Assembly (NCBI GenBank): GCA_035651455.1
Contig: DASRFR010000033.1
Location: forward strand, 1-64,000
DNA: 64,000 bases
Reading direction: 5' to 3'
From: DASRFR01 sp035651455
Lineage (GTDB): Bacteria; Acidobacteriota; Terriglobia; Terriglobales; Acidobacteriaceae
Positions 14,707-23,733 of the stretch are shown piece by piece. Each line of letters opens with the position of its first letter. The first letter of the stretch is position 1. The translations under genes were made by a program, and so were the position numbers. The notes beneath the pieces were generated by a model, which saw only the letters and a list, made by a program, of their open reading frames with translations, did not search any database and had not been told where the DNA came from.

Positions 14707-17679
14707 TCAGTTCGTCCTTCCCGCAGCGCTCGTTCGGGGCGCGACGGGAAGTTGCTTTTCCGTCGCCGGACAGAGATTTCGATAAGGGCACGTCCAGCAG
14801 TGATGCCCAGGGTTGGCAGGAAACTTTCCGGCAGCGATCTGGGTGGCTACTTCCTCGACCCGTGCCTTCGCTTCTTCCAATTGAATATCGCTACGGGTTG
14901 TGCTGATCACGCTGTTATCCGCAAGGTTATAAAACGCCAGGCATTCCGCACGATATCCCCAGGTGTCCTTTGCGGCGAGAGCATAAATAGATAATTGCAG
15001 GCTTTCATCCGCATCTTCCTGGGAGCGTGGCTTGCCCGTCTTGTAGTCGAGAATTGCCACACGATTGCCTTCCAGACGATCGACACGATCGATACGCCCA
15101 TTCACCTTAGCGGTGCCAATACGGATGCTGAACGATTCCTCAGTGTGCAGGATGTCGGGTTGCCCGACCGCTTGGGCATGTGCGATGAAGCCCTGCAGCT
15201 GCTGTACGCCTTGCGTTTCATAAAGTTCGTATTGGTAACGGTCCTGGATTCCCGCGGCGGCAAGATCGGTCGTGAACATCTCGGCCAGTTCGTCCTGCGG
15301 GATGGTTCGACCATAGCGCAGGGCATCGTAATACGTCTTTAGGACACGGTGAATCGCGGCCCCGTATTGCATGGGAGCGGGGGCCTCGCGAGGCATTCTC
15401 CATTCCCGCTCCAGCTTGAACTGCAGTGGACAGGTGTCATAGCTCTCGACGGCGGTCGCACTGAGACTCGAGTTCAGGTCAAGGTTGGGAGTGAGCGAAA
15501 GCCAGGCAGCCGTGTTGGATTCAGCCAGCGGAACAAGTTCCTCTCCGGCAAACATGTCCACCTGGAGGGGGCCTGGGGGACGCCGACGCAACCATGTGCT
15601 GAAATCTGATTTCTTGAGCAACTCGCGCACAAACCCTGGGGGCGACGAATCCCGACCCGACCCCTGTTTCGCGTAGATAGTAAGCGAGTCGCGGGCGCGG
15701 GTCATGGCGACGTAAAACAGTCGGCGTTCTTCCTGATCGTTGAGCTCTTTCCCAGCATCCTCGGCAACCGAATCTGGGTCCCTCAGCTCGCGCGGAAACT
15801 CGACGAGCGGCTCGCGATAACTACATGGAAAGCTCGGGGAGCTGGCCCGGATGATGTAGACATGCTTGAACTCCAGACCTTTTGCGCCATGTGCAGTCAT
15901 CAAGCGAACCGAGTCTTCGCCATGCGAAGTCATGCAGATCGCGCCCCGCGCTTCCCGGAAATACTCGAGGTACTCGATAAATTCGCCGGGCTCGCCCGTG
16001 TTCGTGATCGCCTTCTGCTCCCATGACGCAACGAAGTTGAGCAGCGCCTGGATGGCTGGGGAAGCGACATTCAGATGGAAGTGGCGGACGACGATCTCGA
16101 GCGCGGCGCGGCTTTTGGCCTTGGCCTGAAGAATCTTCTGCTTGGCTTCGGCGAGGGATTTCAGCACCGCGGAGCCGTTGTCTATCTTTTCCAGGGCGGC
16201 CACCAGCCCGGAATCTTTCGGAGCCGAACGCATCGCTGCCCGCAATGCGTGCGGATCCACGCGAAATTCCGGAAGCGCGGCGACCCGGAAGAGACTGGCA
16301 CCGTCGGAAGGAAATATGGTGGCAGTGAGGGCGGCGATGACGTCGCGAACTTCGGGAGTATCGAGAACGTCCATGTTTTCTACCGTGAACGGTATATTGC
16401 GCTGCGCCAGTTCTTTAACCAGGTCATCGCGATTCAAGTGGTTTCGGTAGAGCACGGCGAAATCGTTCCAGTCGCACCGAGAGTCGTTTTTCTTGCTGCG
16501 AATATCGCCGGCCAAGTCGGTCGCCTCCAACTCCCGGTCGCGCCAGACCACGACTTCGACGGGCTGGGAAGAAAAATGACGTTTCTCCTTTGCCGCTTCT
16601 TCCTCCCGTGCCGACTGCAACGGCTTCCGCTTGTAGTCGAGGCGCTCGCCTTGCCCCGCGTGAAAAAGCGGGGGGTTCTGGTCAACCACGCTGAACGCGC
16701 AGCGAAGGATCGGTATAGTAGATCGCCGGTTTTTGTCCAGCACGATGAGCTTGGTCCCTGGGAAATGGCGCGAGAAGAGACCAAAGGCCGCGCTCGATGC
16801 CCCTCGAAAGCGGTAGATCGCCTGATCGGGGTCTCCGACGGCAAAAATGTTTTGTTCGGCGCCGGCGAGCAACTTGAGAATTTTGACTTGAGCAAAGTTA
16901 GCGTCCTGGAATTCATCGACCAGGATAAAGCGGGCGCGTCCCTGTTCCCGCGCGCGGAGGTCCGCGTCGCGCTGCAGTAGGCCATAAGCACGCGTAATCA
17001 TGTGGCTGAAAGTGCCCAGGTTCGAATCCGTGAGCATCGCCTCGACCTTGTTGAAGACCGAAGCAATCTCCTGACAGCGCTCCAGAACCTCCTCGTCTCC
17101 GATCTGGTTCGCATGCTTCGACTTTGTGACTCGCGGAATGGGCAACTCTCCACTTTGTAACCGCTGAACATAGGCCTGGTATTGTTCGGGTCCGACAAGT
17201 TCGTCGTGGCAGCGGCGCATGAAGTCGAGCAAGTCGTCCAAAAACTCGCTGACATTGGCTGCCCGGACGAAATACCGCAAGCTCAGCTCACGAATTCTTT
17301 TTCGGAGAAGAATCCAGAGGTCCTTGTCGTCGAGCACGCCGAATTTCTTGCCATTCGCGATCAGTAGTTCGTTGCAATACGCGTGAAATGTGCAGGCCCG
17401 CAATGCCGAAACATCGGTTCCTTTGAGTTCTGCCCGAACGCGCTCACGCATCTCCCGGGCGGCATTGTCCGTGTACGTAAGGGCGAGGATCTGATCGGGA
17501 CGCGCGTGGCCTTCGCGGACCAGGTGGGCAATGCGGCGCGTCAGAACAGTGGTCTTCCCAGTACCTGCGCCAGCCAGCACCAGTGTGGGGCCGAAAACGT
17601 GAGCAATGGCTTGCTGCTGGCGCTCATCCGGTACGAATGGCCCAGGCGAGGCATGCGAAAGTGGCTTGGAAGGCGCCAT
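14707..17679 (-). CDS. UvrD-type helicase fused to a PD-(D/E)XK nuclease with Fe-S motif
   Basis: A 990-residue superfamily 1 helicase with a C-terminal nuclease. The helicase motifs are Walker A GAGTGKTTVLTRR (about 36-48), VDEFQDAN (motif II), GDPDQAIYRFRGA (III), TAHGAKGLEFKHVY (V) and YVAMTRARDSL (VI). The last ~240 residues form a RecB/Cas4-like nuclease: RVDRLEGNRVAILDYKTGK carries the catalytic D and K. One Cys (YDTCPLQFK, about 757) together with CWTCPYRNLC near the C-terminus matches the four-Cys Fe-S clamp of AddB/Cas4 nucleases. It probably resects double-strand breaks, combining in one chain what AddAB splits in two. The gene is last in the hrcA-grpE-dnaJ-rsmE run. Confidence 0.9.
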   Translation of the reverse strand: MAPSKPLSHASPGPFVPDERQQQAIAHVFGPTLVLAGAGTGKTTVLTRRIAHLVREGHARPDQILALTYTDNAAREMRERVRAELKGTDVSALRACTFHAYCNELLIANGKKFGVLDDKDLWILLRKRIRELSLRYFVRAANVSEFLDDLLDFMRRCHDELVGPEQYQAYVQRLQSGELPIPRVTKSKHANQIGDEEVLERCQEIASVFNKVEAMLTDSNLGTFSHMITRAYGLLQRDADLRAREQGRARFILVDEFQDANFAQVKILKLLAGAEQNIFAVGDPDQAIYRFRGASSAAFGLFSRHFPGTKLIVLDKNRRSTIPILRCAFSVVDQNPPLFHAGQGERLDYKRKPLQSAREEEAAKEKRHFSSQPVEVVVWRDRELEATDLAGDIRSKKNDSRCDWNDFAVLYRNHLNRDDLVKELAQRNIPFTVENMDVLDTPEVRDVIAALTATIFPSDGASLFRVAALPEFRVDPHALRAAMRSAPKDSGLVAALEKIDNGSAVLKSLAEAKQKILQAKAKSRAALEIVVRHFHLNVASPAIQALLNFVASWEQKAITNTGEPGEFIEYLEYFREARGAICMTSHGEDSVRLMTAHGAKGLEFKHVYIIRASSPSFPCSYREPLVEFPRELRDPDSVAEDAGKELNDQEERRLFYVAMTRARDSLTIYAKQGSGRDSSPPGFVRELLKKSDFSTWLRRRPPGPLQVDMFAGEELVPLAESNTAAWLSLTPNLDLNSSLSATAVESYDTCPLQFKLEREWRMPREAPAPMQYGAAIHRVLKTYYDALRYGRTIPQDELAEMFTTDLAAAGIQDRYQYELYETQGVQQLQGFIAHAQAVGQPDILHTEESFSIRIGTAKVNGRIDRVDRLEGNRVAILDYKTGKPRSQEDADESLQLSIYALAAKDTWGYRAECLAFYNLADNSVISTTRSDIQLEEAKARVEEVATQIAAGKFPANPGHHCWTCPYRNLCPATEKQLPVAPRTSAAGRTN

Positions 17680-17739
17680 TACAGCGAGAATAGCAGAGAC
17701 GAAAGTGAATTTTGCGCCGGATTAGGGAATCGGGACCGC

Positions 17740-18450
17740 CTACTGGCCCGCGGACACCGCCACAGCAACAGCCGCGATTGCAGCGGTTTCCGCCCTCAGG
17801 ATTGTCCTGCCAACAGAGGCTGAAGTCCAGCCTGCTCTTAGGAACGCACCATTCTCTTCGGCCGTCCAACCGCCTTCAGGACCGACCGCGAGTAGAAGGC
17901 TACCTCGTGATCGCTGCTCCAACACTTGCTTTAGAAACTTGTCCCGTTCTATCTCCGAAAGCAGGATCCGGTTCTCCGCCTTTTGATCAATGCCTTCGCG
18001 GAGTGACACCGGCAGCGAAATTTCGGGCGCATTTGCCCTCCGGGATTGCTCCGCAGCCTCTCGGGCAATGCGGCGCCAGCGTTCGACTCTCTTGACAGCG
18101 GCGGCGGCGAGGTGCCGATCACTAAGGTTAGCAACCATTGGAATAATTTTCGATACGCCCAGTTCTGTGCATTTTTCGATTGCCCACTCCATGCGGTCGA
18201 ATTTGAAAATTGCCAGTAGCAGGGTGAGATCGAGTACCTCTCGCACGGGAATGATTTGACCCAGCTCGAATTCAACCCGGCTGTCGCGAATAGCGGTGAT
18301 TCTCCCCACACGTATGGAATCGCCAGTTGAGAGCTCGAACTCCTGGCCAACCTGGGCCCGCAGTACGCGAACGAGATGAGCCGCGTGCTCGCCAGTCAAA
18401 GCAGCCGTGTTTCCAGAGGTTTCGTCAGCAATCCAGCGACGACGGGTCAT
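17740..18450 (-). CDS. rsmE: 16S rRNA (uracil-1498-N3)-methyltransferase RsmE
   Basis: The 236-residue protein matches RsmE in length and layout: an N-terminal PUA-like RNA-binding domain (about 1-70), then a SPOUT methyltransferase domain whose knotted SAM site is formed by LLAVGPEGGWTAEE (about 185-198) and VGRTILRAETAAIAA (about 212-226). CTELGVSKIIP is also typical. It methylates U1498 of 16S rRNA in the assembled small subunit. The gene follows dnaJ by 62 bases on the same strand, a linkage seen in many bacteria. Confidence 0.95.
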   Translation of the reverse strand: MTRRRWIADETSGNTAALTGEHAAHLVRVLRAQVGQEFELSTGDSIRVGRITAIRDSRVEFELGQIIPVREVLDLTLLLAIFKFDRMEWAIEKCTELGVSKIIPMVANLSDRHLAAAAVKRVERWRRIAREAAEQSRRANAPEISLPVSLREGIDQKAENRILLSEIERDKFLKQVLEQRSRGSLLLAVGPEGGWTAEENGAFLRAGWTSASVGRTILRAETAAIAAVAVAVSAGQ

Positions 18451-18512
18451 TACGCGCTGTCCACGAAGGTTGCTACCTATAGGCCTCGGAGTATCCGAAT
18501 TTCAGGTAGGAG

Positions 18513-19667
18513 CTACCCGAAGATATCCTTGACCTTGCTCAACAGGGTGCGGTGTTCCGGTTTGTTCTCAACCTTGACCGTACCATCGAACTCCATCAGC
18601 AACTCTCGCTGACGTTTATTCAGCTTGGCCGGAGTTTGCACTCGCACTTCGACGAACAGGTCCCCTTTGCCGTGACCATTGAGGACGGGAACTCCCTTGT
18701 TGCGAATGCGGAAGGTAGTCCCTGATTGCGTGCCTTCCGGCACTTTCAGTTTATGGTCGCCTTCCATCGTAGGTACGGTTAATTCAGTTCCTAAAGCCGC
18801 CTGGGTGAAAGAAACCGGAATGACGCAATGCAGGTCATTGCCCTCTCGCTCAAAGAAGGGGTGCTCTTTTACATGCAGCACGACATACAAGTCGCCAGCA
18901 GGACCACCGAAAGCACCAGCTTCCCCCAAGCCGGCGAAGCGAATTCTGGTGCCATCTTCGACTCCCGCCGGGACCTTCGTGTCGACGGTGCGATTCTTCA
19001 GCACCCGGCCGTCGCCTTTGCATTTAGGGCAGGGATCTGTGATAACGCTGCCCGCACCTTGGCATGTGGGACAAGTGCGGGCAATACTGAAAAAACCCTG
19101 CTGATATCGCACCTGTCCGCGCCCGGCGCAGGACCGGCAGGTCACCGGCCCTTTCCCGGCAGCCGCGCCAGAACCGTGGCAATCTTCGCAAGCTTCGTGA
19201 CGCCTCACAGTAACCTGGGTTTCAGTACCGAAAACCGCTTCATCGAAATCAATGGTGATATCTTCGCGCAGGTCGGCTCCACGCTGCGCACGGCTGCGGC
19301 GCCGCCCTCCGCCGCTGAACACATCTCCGAATCCGAAAAACTCTCCGAAGATGTCGCTGAAATCCTGGAAGATGGTGGGATCGAAACCGGCGGCTCCCGC
19401 TCCGGTGTTGCTCACCCCGGCGTGGCCATAACGATCGTAGAGCGAGCGCTTTTGGCTGTCCGCCAATACGGCGTAGGCCTCAGTTACCTCTTTGAATTTC
19501 TCTTCCGCATCGGGATTGTTCGGGTTGCGGTCGGGATGGTACTGCATCGCCATTTTGCGATACGCGCTCTTGACCTCCTGTTCGGTGCACGTGCGCGTAA
19601 GCCCGAGAACCTCGTAATAGTCGCGTTTTCCGTTGCTCGTCAGAATAAACCTTCCCTGCCTCTCCAA
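18513..19667 (-). CDS. dnaJ: Chaperone DnaJ
   Basis: A type I DnaJ (Hsp40). The J-domain has the HPD motif (YHPDRNPNN, about residue 44); a Gly/Phe-rich segment follows. The zinc-binding domain has four CxxCxGxG repeats (CEDCHGSG, CRSCAGRG, CPTCQGAG, CPKCKGDG), and a complete C-terminal substrate domain follows. It stimulates DnaK ATPase and delivers unfolded clients. The true start is uncertain: the TTG at 19667 gives eight or so extra residues before LTSNGKRDYYEVLG, and an AGGGAAGG site lies inside them, so translation may begin at a rare codon near residue 8-9. It lies 19 bases after grpE in the CIRCE-controlled operon. No dnaK is in the window. Confidence 0.96.
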   Translation of the reverse strand: MERQGRFILTSNGKRDYYEVLGLTRTCTEQEVKSAYRKMAMQYHPDRNPNNPDAEEKFKEVTEAYAVLADSQKRSLYDRYGHAGVSNTGAGAAGFDPTIFQDFSDIFGEFFGFGDVFSGGGRRRSRAQRGADLREDITIDFDEAVFGTETQVTVRRHEACEDCHGSGAAAGKGPVTCRSCAGRGQVRYQQGFFSIARTCPTCQGAGSVITDPCPKCKGDGRVLKNRTVDTKVPAGVEDGTRIRFAGLGEAGAFGGPAGDLYVVLHVKEHPFFEREGNDLHCVIPVSFTQAALGTELTVPTMEGDHKLKVPEGTQSGTTFRIRNKGVPVLNGHGKGDLFVEVRVQTPAKLNKRQRELLMEFDGTVKVENKPEHRTLLSKVKDIFG

Positions 19668-19686
19668 ATTTTTAGTTTAGGGGAAC

Positions 19687-20271
19687 CTACCGGGTGTTTC
19701 TTGCGACCCGGACCATCGCGGGCCGCAACAGACGATCCTTAATCTTGTAGCCGCTCTGCAACTCGTCCACTACATGCTGATCTTTCACCTCGTTGCTGTC
19801 CACCATCTCGATTGCCTGGTGAAAACGCGGGTCGAAAGGTTCGCCTTTAGCTGGGATGGGGGTAACGCCCAGTTTGCCGAGAGCGTCCTGAAGCTGGCGG
19901 TAGATCAGTTCCACGCCGCTGTGAAATTCGCCGGCTTGAGAGCCGGACTGCAGAGCTCGCTGGAAGCTATCCATGATGGGCAGCAATGCCTTGACAGCAT
20001 CAGCAATGGCATACTCGCGGAACTCGTGCTGTTCTCGGGCCGCGCGTTTCCGAGCATTTTCGAATTCCGCCTGCAGCCGAGCCAGGCGGTCAACCAGACT
20101 GTCCCGCTCCGCCCGGAGCTTCTGCAGTTCCGACTGCTGCTCAGAAATCGTTGTCTGCGCGGTTTCGGTGATCTGATCCTCCGAAGAACTAGTGTCGTCC
20201 GCTGCCGGCAGCTCGTGATTAATATCCAGATCCTGTGGTTCCACTTCCGATTTTCCGTTCCCTCTAGCCAT
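19687..20271 (-). CDS. grpE: Nucleotide exchange factor GrpE
   Basis: The 194-residue protein has an acidic disordered N-terminus (about 1-45), a long coiled coil (ISEQQSELQKLRAERDSLVD, RLARLQAEFENARKRAARE) and the C-terminal beta-domain ending in GYKIKDRLLRPAMVRVARN, the GrpE signature. It releases ADP from DnaK. It lies between hrcA (9-base gap) and dnaJ on the same strand. Confidence 0.95.
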   Translation of the reverse strand: MARGNGKSEVEPQDLDINHELPAADDTSSSEDQITETAQTTISEQQSELQKLRAERDSLVDRLARLQAEFENARKRAAREQHEFREYAIADAVKALLPIMDSFQRALQSGSQAGEFHSGVELIYRQLQDALGKLGVTPIPAKGEPFDPRFHQAIEMVDSNEVKDQHVVDELQSGYKIKDRLLRPAMVRVARNTR

Positions 20272-20280
20272 GATTACCGC

Positions 20281-21321
20281 TCACTCGTTTTCATTCAAGA
20301 TTTGGTCAAACAACCGGGCGATATAGGAGACTGCGGTGATCGTGTGCTGATAGTCCATCCTCGTCGGTCCAATGACCGCCAACGACCCTCGGACCTCGCT
20401 CCCCACGCGCGCAGGTGCCCCAATCAGCACCAGGTTGCTCAGCGATGGTAACTTCTGATCGAGTCCGATCACTACTCGCACGGCCTCTTGTTTCGCATCG
20501 AGGTAAGCCCCCAACAACTCTGCCATGCGTTGTTTCTCTTCCAGTGTCTTCAGCAGGTCTTGCAAGCGCTGGCGGTCTTGTTCGCCAGCAACCAGATTCG
20601 CCGCACCTTCCACAAACACGGTATGTGAGGTTGGCTCCGAAGTCAGCGCCCCTTGCCGGTAGAGCTGCTCGATCGATTTCATTAAGCGGTCGTACTCGTT
20701 GCGCTCCTTTTCGATGCGGCGCAGCAGTTCGGCGCGCAAATCTTCCATTGTCCAGCCCCGGAAATTCTCGTTGATGTAGCGGGCTGCAAGGTCGAGATCC
20801 GCCTGCGAGATATCCATGCGCAACACGCGGTCCCGGACTACGCCTGAACGGGTTACCACGACCGCAAGTACCTTCTGATCGCCTAACCGGGAGAAATACA
20901 CATGCTCCAAGGCGTTCCGCGACCCAGCCATCGCGATGGTTACACCCACGTTCCGCGAGATCAGCGAGAGCACGTGGGAAGTGCGTTCCATGAACTCTTG
21001 CACATCCGACGCCCCGGCCAGGTTGACTTGAATCATGCCCTGGTCTTCTTCCGACAGCCGGGCCGTGCCCGTAATCTGCTCAACGTAATAGCGGAAAGCC
21101 TCCGGTGTTGGTACCCGTCCGGCCGAAGTGTGAGGCTGCTCGAGAAATCCCGAATCCGACAGGTCAGCCATTACATTGCGGATAGTGGCGGGACTCAGGC
21201 CTTCCCGGTTGCCGCGCGCAAGTGTACGAGACCCCACCGGCTCTCCCGTGGAAATAAACGTTTCCACAATCGCCGTAAGGATTTCACGTTCCCTTTCACC
21301 CACCGGACCGGATGCTGGCAT
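20281..21321 (-). CDS. hrcA: Heat-inducible transcription repressor HrcA
   Basis: ATG 21319-21321 (MPASGPVGEREREILTAIVE) with an AGGCAGG upstream is preferred; a TTG at 21363 would add 14 residues. The N-terminal winged helix reads SRTLARGNREGLSPATIRNV followed by MADLSDSGFLEQPHTSAGRV, nearly invariant in HrcA. The GAF-like dimerisation domain follows (VGVTIAMAGSRNALEHVYFS, GSLAVIGPTRMDY). HrcA binds the CIRCE operator and represses groE/dnaK-type genes until heat shock occupies GroEL. It is the first gene of its own operon, directly behind a CIRCE element, so it is probably autoregulated. Confidence 0.96.
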   Translation of the reverse strand: MPASGPVGEREREILTAIVETFISTGEPVGSRTLARGNREGLSPATIRNVMADLSDSGFLEQPHTSAGRVPTPEAFRYYVEQITGTARLSEEDQGMIQVNLAGASDVQEFMERTSHVLSLISRNVGVTIAMAGSRNALEHVYFSRLGDQKVLAVVVTRSGVVRDRVLRMDISQADLDLAARYINENFRGWTMEDLRAELLRRIEKERNEYDRLMKSIEQLYRQGALTSEPTSHTVFVEGAANLVAGEQDRQRLQDLLKTLEEKQRMAELLGAYLDAKQEAVRVVIGLDQKLPSLSNLVLIGAPARVGSEVRGSLAVIGPTRMDYQHTITAVSYIARLFDQILNENE

Positions 21322-21427
21322 GCTAGACCCTGCCTTAGCTGAATCGACGCTGTATAGCCACAATCTATGTAAGTAATTTAGATGCAGATACTTAGGAAAC
21401 GATTCCTGCCGTTACCTCTATGCAGGG

Positions 21428-21456
21428 ATTCTAGGAAGCGGTGGAGTATGTGTCAA
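21428..21456 (-). promoter_or_regulatory. Sigma-70-type promoter of the hrcA operon
   Basis: On the minus strand TTGACA (21456-21451), a 17-base spacer and TAGAAT (21433-21428) make a near-consensus promoter about 105 bases upstream of the hrcA ATG. Confidence 0.7.
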
Positions 21457-21460
21457 GCGA

Positions 21461-21487
21461 TTAGCACTCAACGAGATTGAGTGCTTT
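21461..21487. promoter_or_regulatory. CIRCE operator (HrcA binding site)
   Basis: TTAGCACTC (21461-21469), nine bases, then GAGTGCTTT (21479-21487) matches the CIRCE consensus TTAGCACTC-N9-GAGTGCTAA at 16 of 18 positions. It sits just upstream of the -35 box of hrcA, not at the usual place downstream of the start site, and partly covers the 5' region of the divergent oxidase gene. Confidence 0.92.
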
Positions 21488-21516
21488 CCGATATGATTCA
21501 GAGATCCCATACAAAA

Positions 21517-22713
21517 ATGGCTAGAAAACCTCATGTAGTGGTCATAGGCGCGGGCGCGTTTGGTGGTTGGACCGCCCTGTATCTTCTCGGCCGGGGTGCG
21601 CGTGTCACCTTGCTCGATGCATGGGGACCCGGGAACTCACGTGCTTCCTCGGGAGGAGAGACGCGCGTCATTCGGGGGACATACGGCCCCAAGTCTCCGT
21701 ACACCGAGATGACCGCGAGGGCATTTTCCCTTTGGGATGAACACGAGCGCAAATGGAAGCGGAGGTTTTTGTTCCGCACTGGCGTCCTGTGGATGGCAGC
21801 CAGTGACGAGGATAGCTTCGAGCGAGGTTCGGTAGAGATGCTGCGAGCGGCGAAGATCAAACACCAGGAACTGCTCGCGCGTGACATTGCGAAACGCTGG
21901 CCGCAGATTAACCTCGATGGCGTGCACTGGGGAATATTTGAACCGGAATCCGGATACCTGGTAGCGCGGACATCGTGCCAGGCGGTTATGGAAGCTTTTC
22001 GTGTACAGGGCGGAGATTATCGTCCACTTGCCGTTCTCGCCGACGAATTGGAAACAGGGTGGAAGTCGTTGCATTTAGCCGACGGCTCAACCATCACGGG
22101 CGATAAGTATGTGTTCGCCTGCGGACCTTGGCTAGGCAAGCTATTTCCGAAAACCGTTGGCGGGTGGGTACGCCCAACCAAGCAGGACGTATTCTTTTTC
22201 GGCACTCCGGCCGGCATCCCCATGGACGACCAATCGTTGCCAGTGTGGGCCGAGCATCGTGATCGCTTCCGCTATGGCATTCCTGGAAACCAGGGCCGCG
22301 GCTTCAAAATTGCCGATGACACGCGGGGCCCGACCTTCGACCCCACCACCGGCCAACGAGTGGTTAATCCGGACAGCCTGCGTGCGATCCGCGGATATCT
22401 CGCATTGCGCTTTCCCGAAATGAAAAATGCACCCCTACTTGAAACCCGCGTTTGTCAGTACGAGCAGACTCCAGACAGCCATTTCATCATTGATCGCCAT
22501 CCGGGTGCTGAAAACATTTGGCTGCTGGGAGGTGGCTCCGGACATGGGTTCAAACACGGGCCTCTTATTGGGGAGATGATGTCTGAGTTGGTGCTCGGTG
22601 ACAAAGACCCGCAGCCCTACTTCAAATTAAGCAGGCTCGGAAAGCGCAGACCTTTGGGGAACTGGACGGCTGCCGCGGTCGACGGGAGGGACCCAAGAAT
22701 GGGTAGCTGGTGA
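21517..22713 (+). CDS. FAD-dependent amine oxidase, monomeric sarcosine oxidase / SolA-like
   Basis: The 398-residue frame from ATG 21517 (MARKPHVVVIGAGAFGGWTA) begins with the dinucleotide-binding GxGxxG, as the family does; in-frame starts exist 8 and 12 codons upstream. The DAO fold continues with SSGGETRVIRGTYG, the FAD-contacting stretch of sarcosine and N-methyltryptophan oxidases. VCQYEQTPDSHFIIDRHP (about residue 310) contains the Cys to which FAD is covalently attached in those enzymes, and GGGSGHGFKHGPLIGE lies near the end. It should oxidise a secondary amino acid to imine with release of hydrogen peroxide in the cytoplasm. The gene is divergent from hrcA and shares its upstream region, including CIRCE. 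Confidence 0.88.
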   Translation: MARKPHVVVIGAGAFGGWTALYLLGRGARVTLLDAWGPGNSRASSGGETRVIRGTYGPKSPYTEMTARAFSLWDEHERKWKRRFLFRTGVLWMAASDEDSFERGSVEMLRAAKIKHQELLARDIAKRWPQINLDGVHWGIFEPESGYLVARTSCQAVMEAFRVQGGDYRPLAVLADELETGWKSLHLADGSTITGDKYVFACGPWLGKLFPKTVGGWVRPTKQDVFFFGTPAGIPMDDQSLPVWAEHRDRFRYGIPGNQGRGFKIADDTRGPTFDPTTGQRVVNPDSLRAIRGYLALRFPEMKNAPLLETRVCQYEQTPDSHFIIDRHPGAENIWLLGGGSGHGFKHGPLIGEMMSELVLGDKDPQPYFKLSRLGKRRPLGNWTAAAVDGRDPRMGSW

Positions 22714-22757
22714 CGGGGACGGCAGAATCGCTGAGTCACACGGTCACAACGCGCATA

Positions 22758-23606
22758 TCACTGAATCTGGATCACGCTTTCCGGCGCGCTGGCTTTAATT
22801 TCATTCGCCCTGTCCATCACTCGTCGGGTGAACTCGTAAAGCGACTTGGCGTGCGGTGAATCCTCGCCTTCCAGCACGGCAGGACGTCCGCTATCTCCCG
22901 CCTTGCGAATATCTGGATCCAATTGGATGTTTCCCAGGAAGGGAACATTGAAGTTCTTGGCCGTCTTTTCCGCTCCGCCCCGGGAGAAAATGTCCACTTC
23001 GTGGTTGCAATGCGGACATACAAAGTAGCTCATATTCTCGACCACACCTATGACATCCACCTTCATCTGACGAAACATTTCGATCGCCTTGCGCGCATCC
23101 TGAAGGGAGACATCCGAGGGGGTTGAAACGACAACCGCGCCCGTCAGGGGCACCGTTTGCACGAGCGAGAGCGCCACGTCACCTGTTCCCGGAGGAAGGT
23201 CAATGATCAGGTAGTCGAGCTGGCCCCATTCCACTGAGCCGAGGAACTGGCGAATGATCTGGTGCAGCATCGGACCTCGCCAGATAATCGGCTTGTCGCC
23301 GGGATTCAGGAATCCCACCGAGATCACCTTCAGCCCCATCGCCTGGATAGGCTCGATACGGTTGTCGATGCCGGCTTTGGGTTGAGCGTTCGTGCCCAGC
23401 ATGAGCGGAACGTTCGGGCCGTAGATATCGGCATCGAGCAGTCCAACCTTGTACCCGAGTTTGCCGAGGGCGACGGCAAGATTCACTGCGAGCGTGGTCT
23501 TGCCCACTCCACCTTTGCCGGAACCGACGGCAATGATCGTTCCGACTCCAGGGATGGATTGCGGGGATGGAGGCTGACCGGGATGGGAATGCGTATGTCC
23601 GCTCAA
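22758..23606 (-). CDS. mrp: Mrp/NBP35-family Fe-S cluster carrier ATPase
   Basis: A 282-residue P-loop ATPase with the deviant Walker A SGKGGVGKTTLAVNLA (about 29-44), switch motif DADIYGPNVPLMLG, LIIDLPPGTGD and the cluster-binding CPHC pair (VCPHCNHEV). These are the marks of ApbC/Mrp, which assembles and transfers 4Fe-4S clusters. The N-terminal DUF59 domain found in many homologues is absent; only a short His/Pro-rich tail precedes the ATPase. The start codon is TTG at 23606 with GGAAGG eight bases upstream. It ends convergently with the flavin oxidase gene. Confidence 0.93.
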   Translation of the reverse strand: MSGHTHSHPGQPPSPQSIPGVGTIIAVGSGKGGVGKTTLAVNLAVALGKLGYKVGLLDADIYGPNVPLMLGTNAQPKAGIDNRIEPIQAMGLKVISVGFLNPGDKPIIWRGPMLHQIIRQFLGSVEWGQLDYLIIDLPPGTGDVALSLVQTVPLTGAVVVSTPSDVSLQDARKAIEMFRQMKVDVIGVVENMSYFVCPHCNHEVDIFSRGGAEKTAKNFNVPFLGNIQLDPDIRKAGDSGRPAVLEGEDSPHAKSLYEFTRRVMDRANEIKASAPESVIQIQ

Positions 23607-23733
23607 AAGGGTACCTTCCGGGAAAAAACGTTTGCGGTGATAAGCCGATTATACAGGTGTATCACACGAAGCTGTGACGGCATGGCCCACGATCCAGGCC
23701 TTCCACCAGCTCTGGGCCGACGCAATCTACTTT

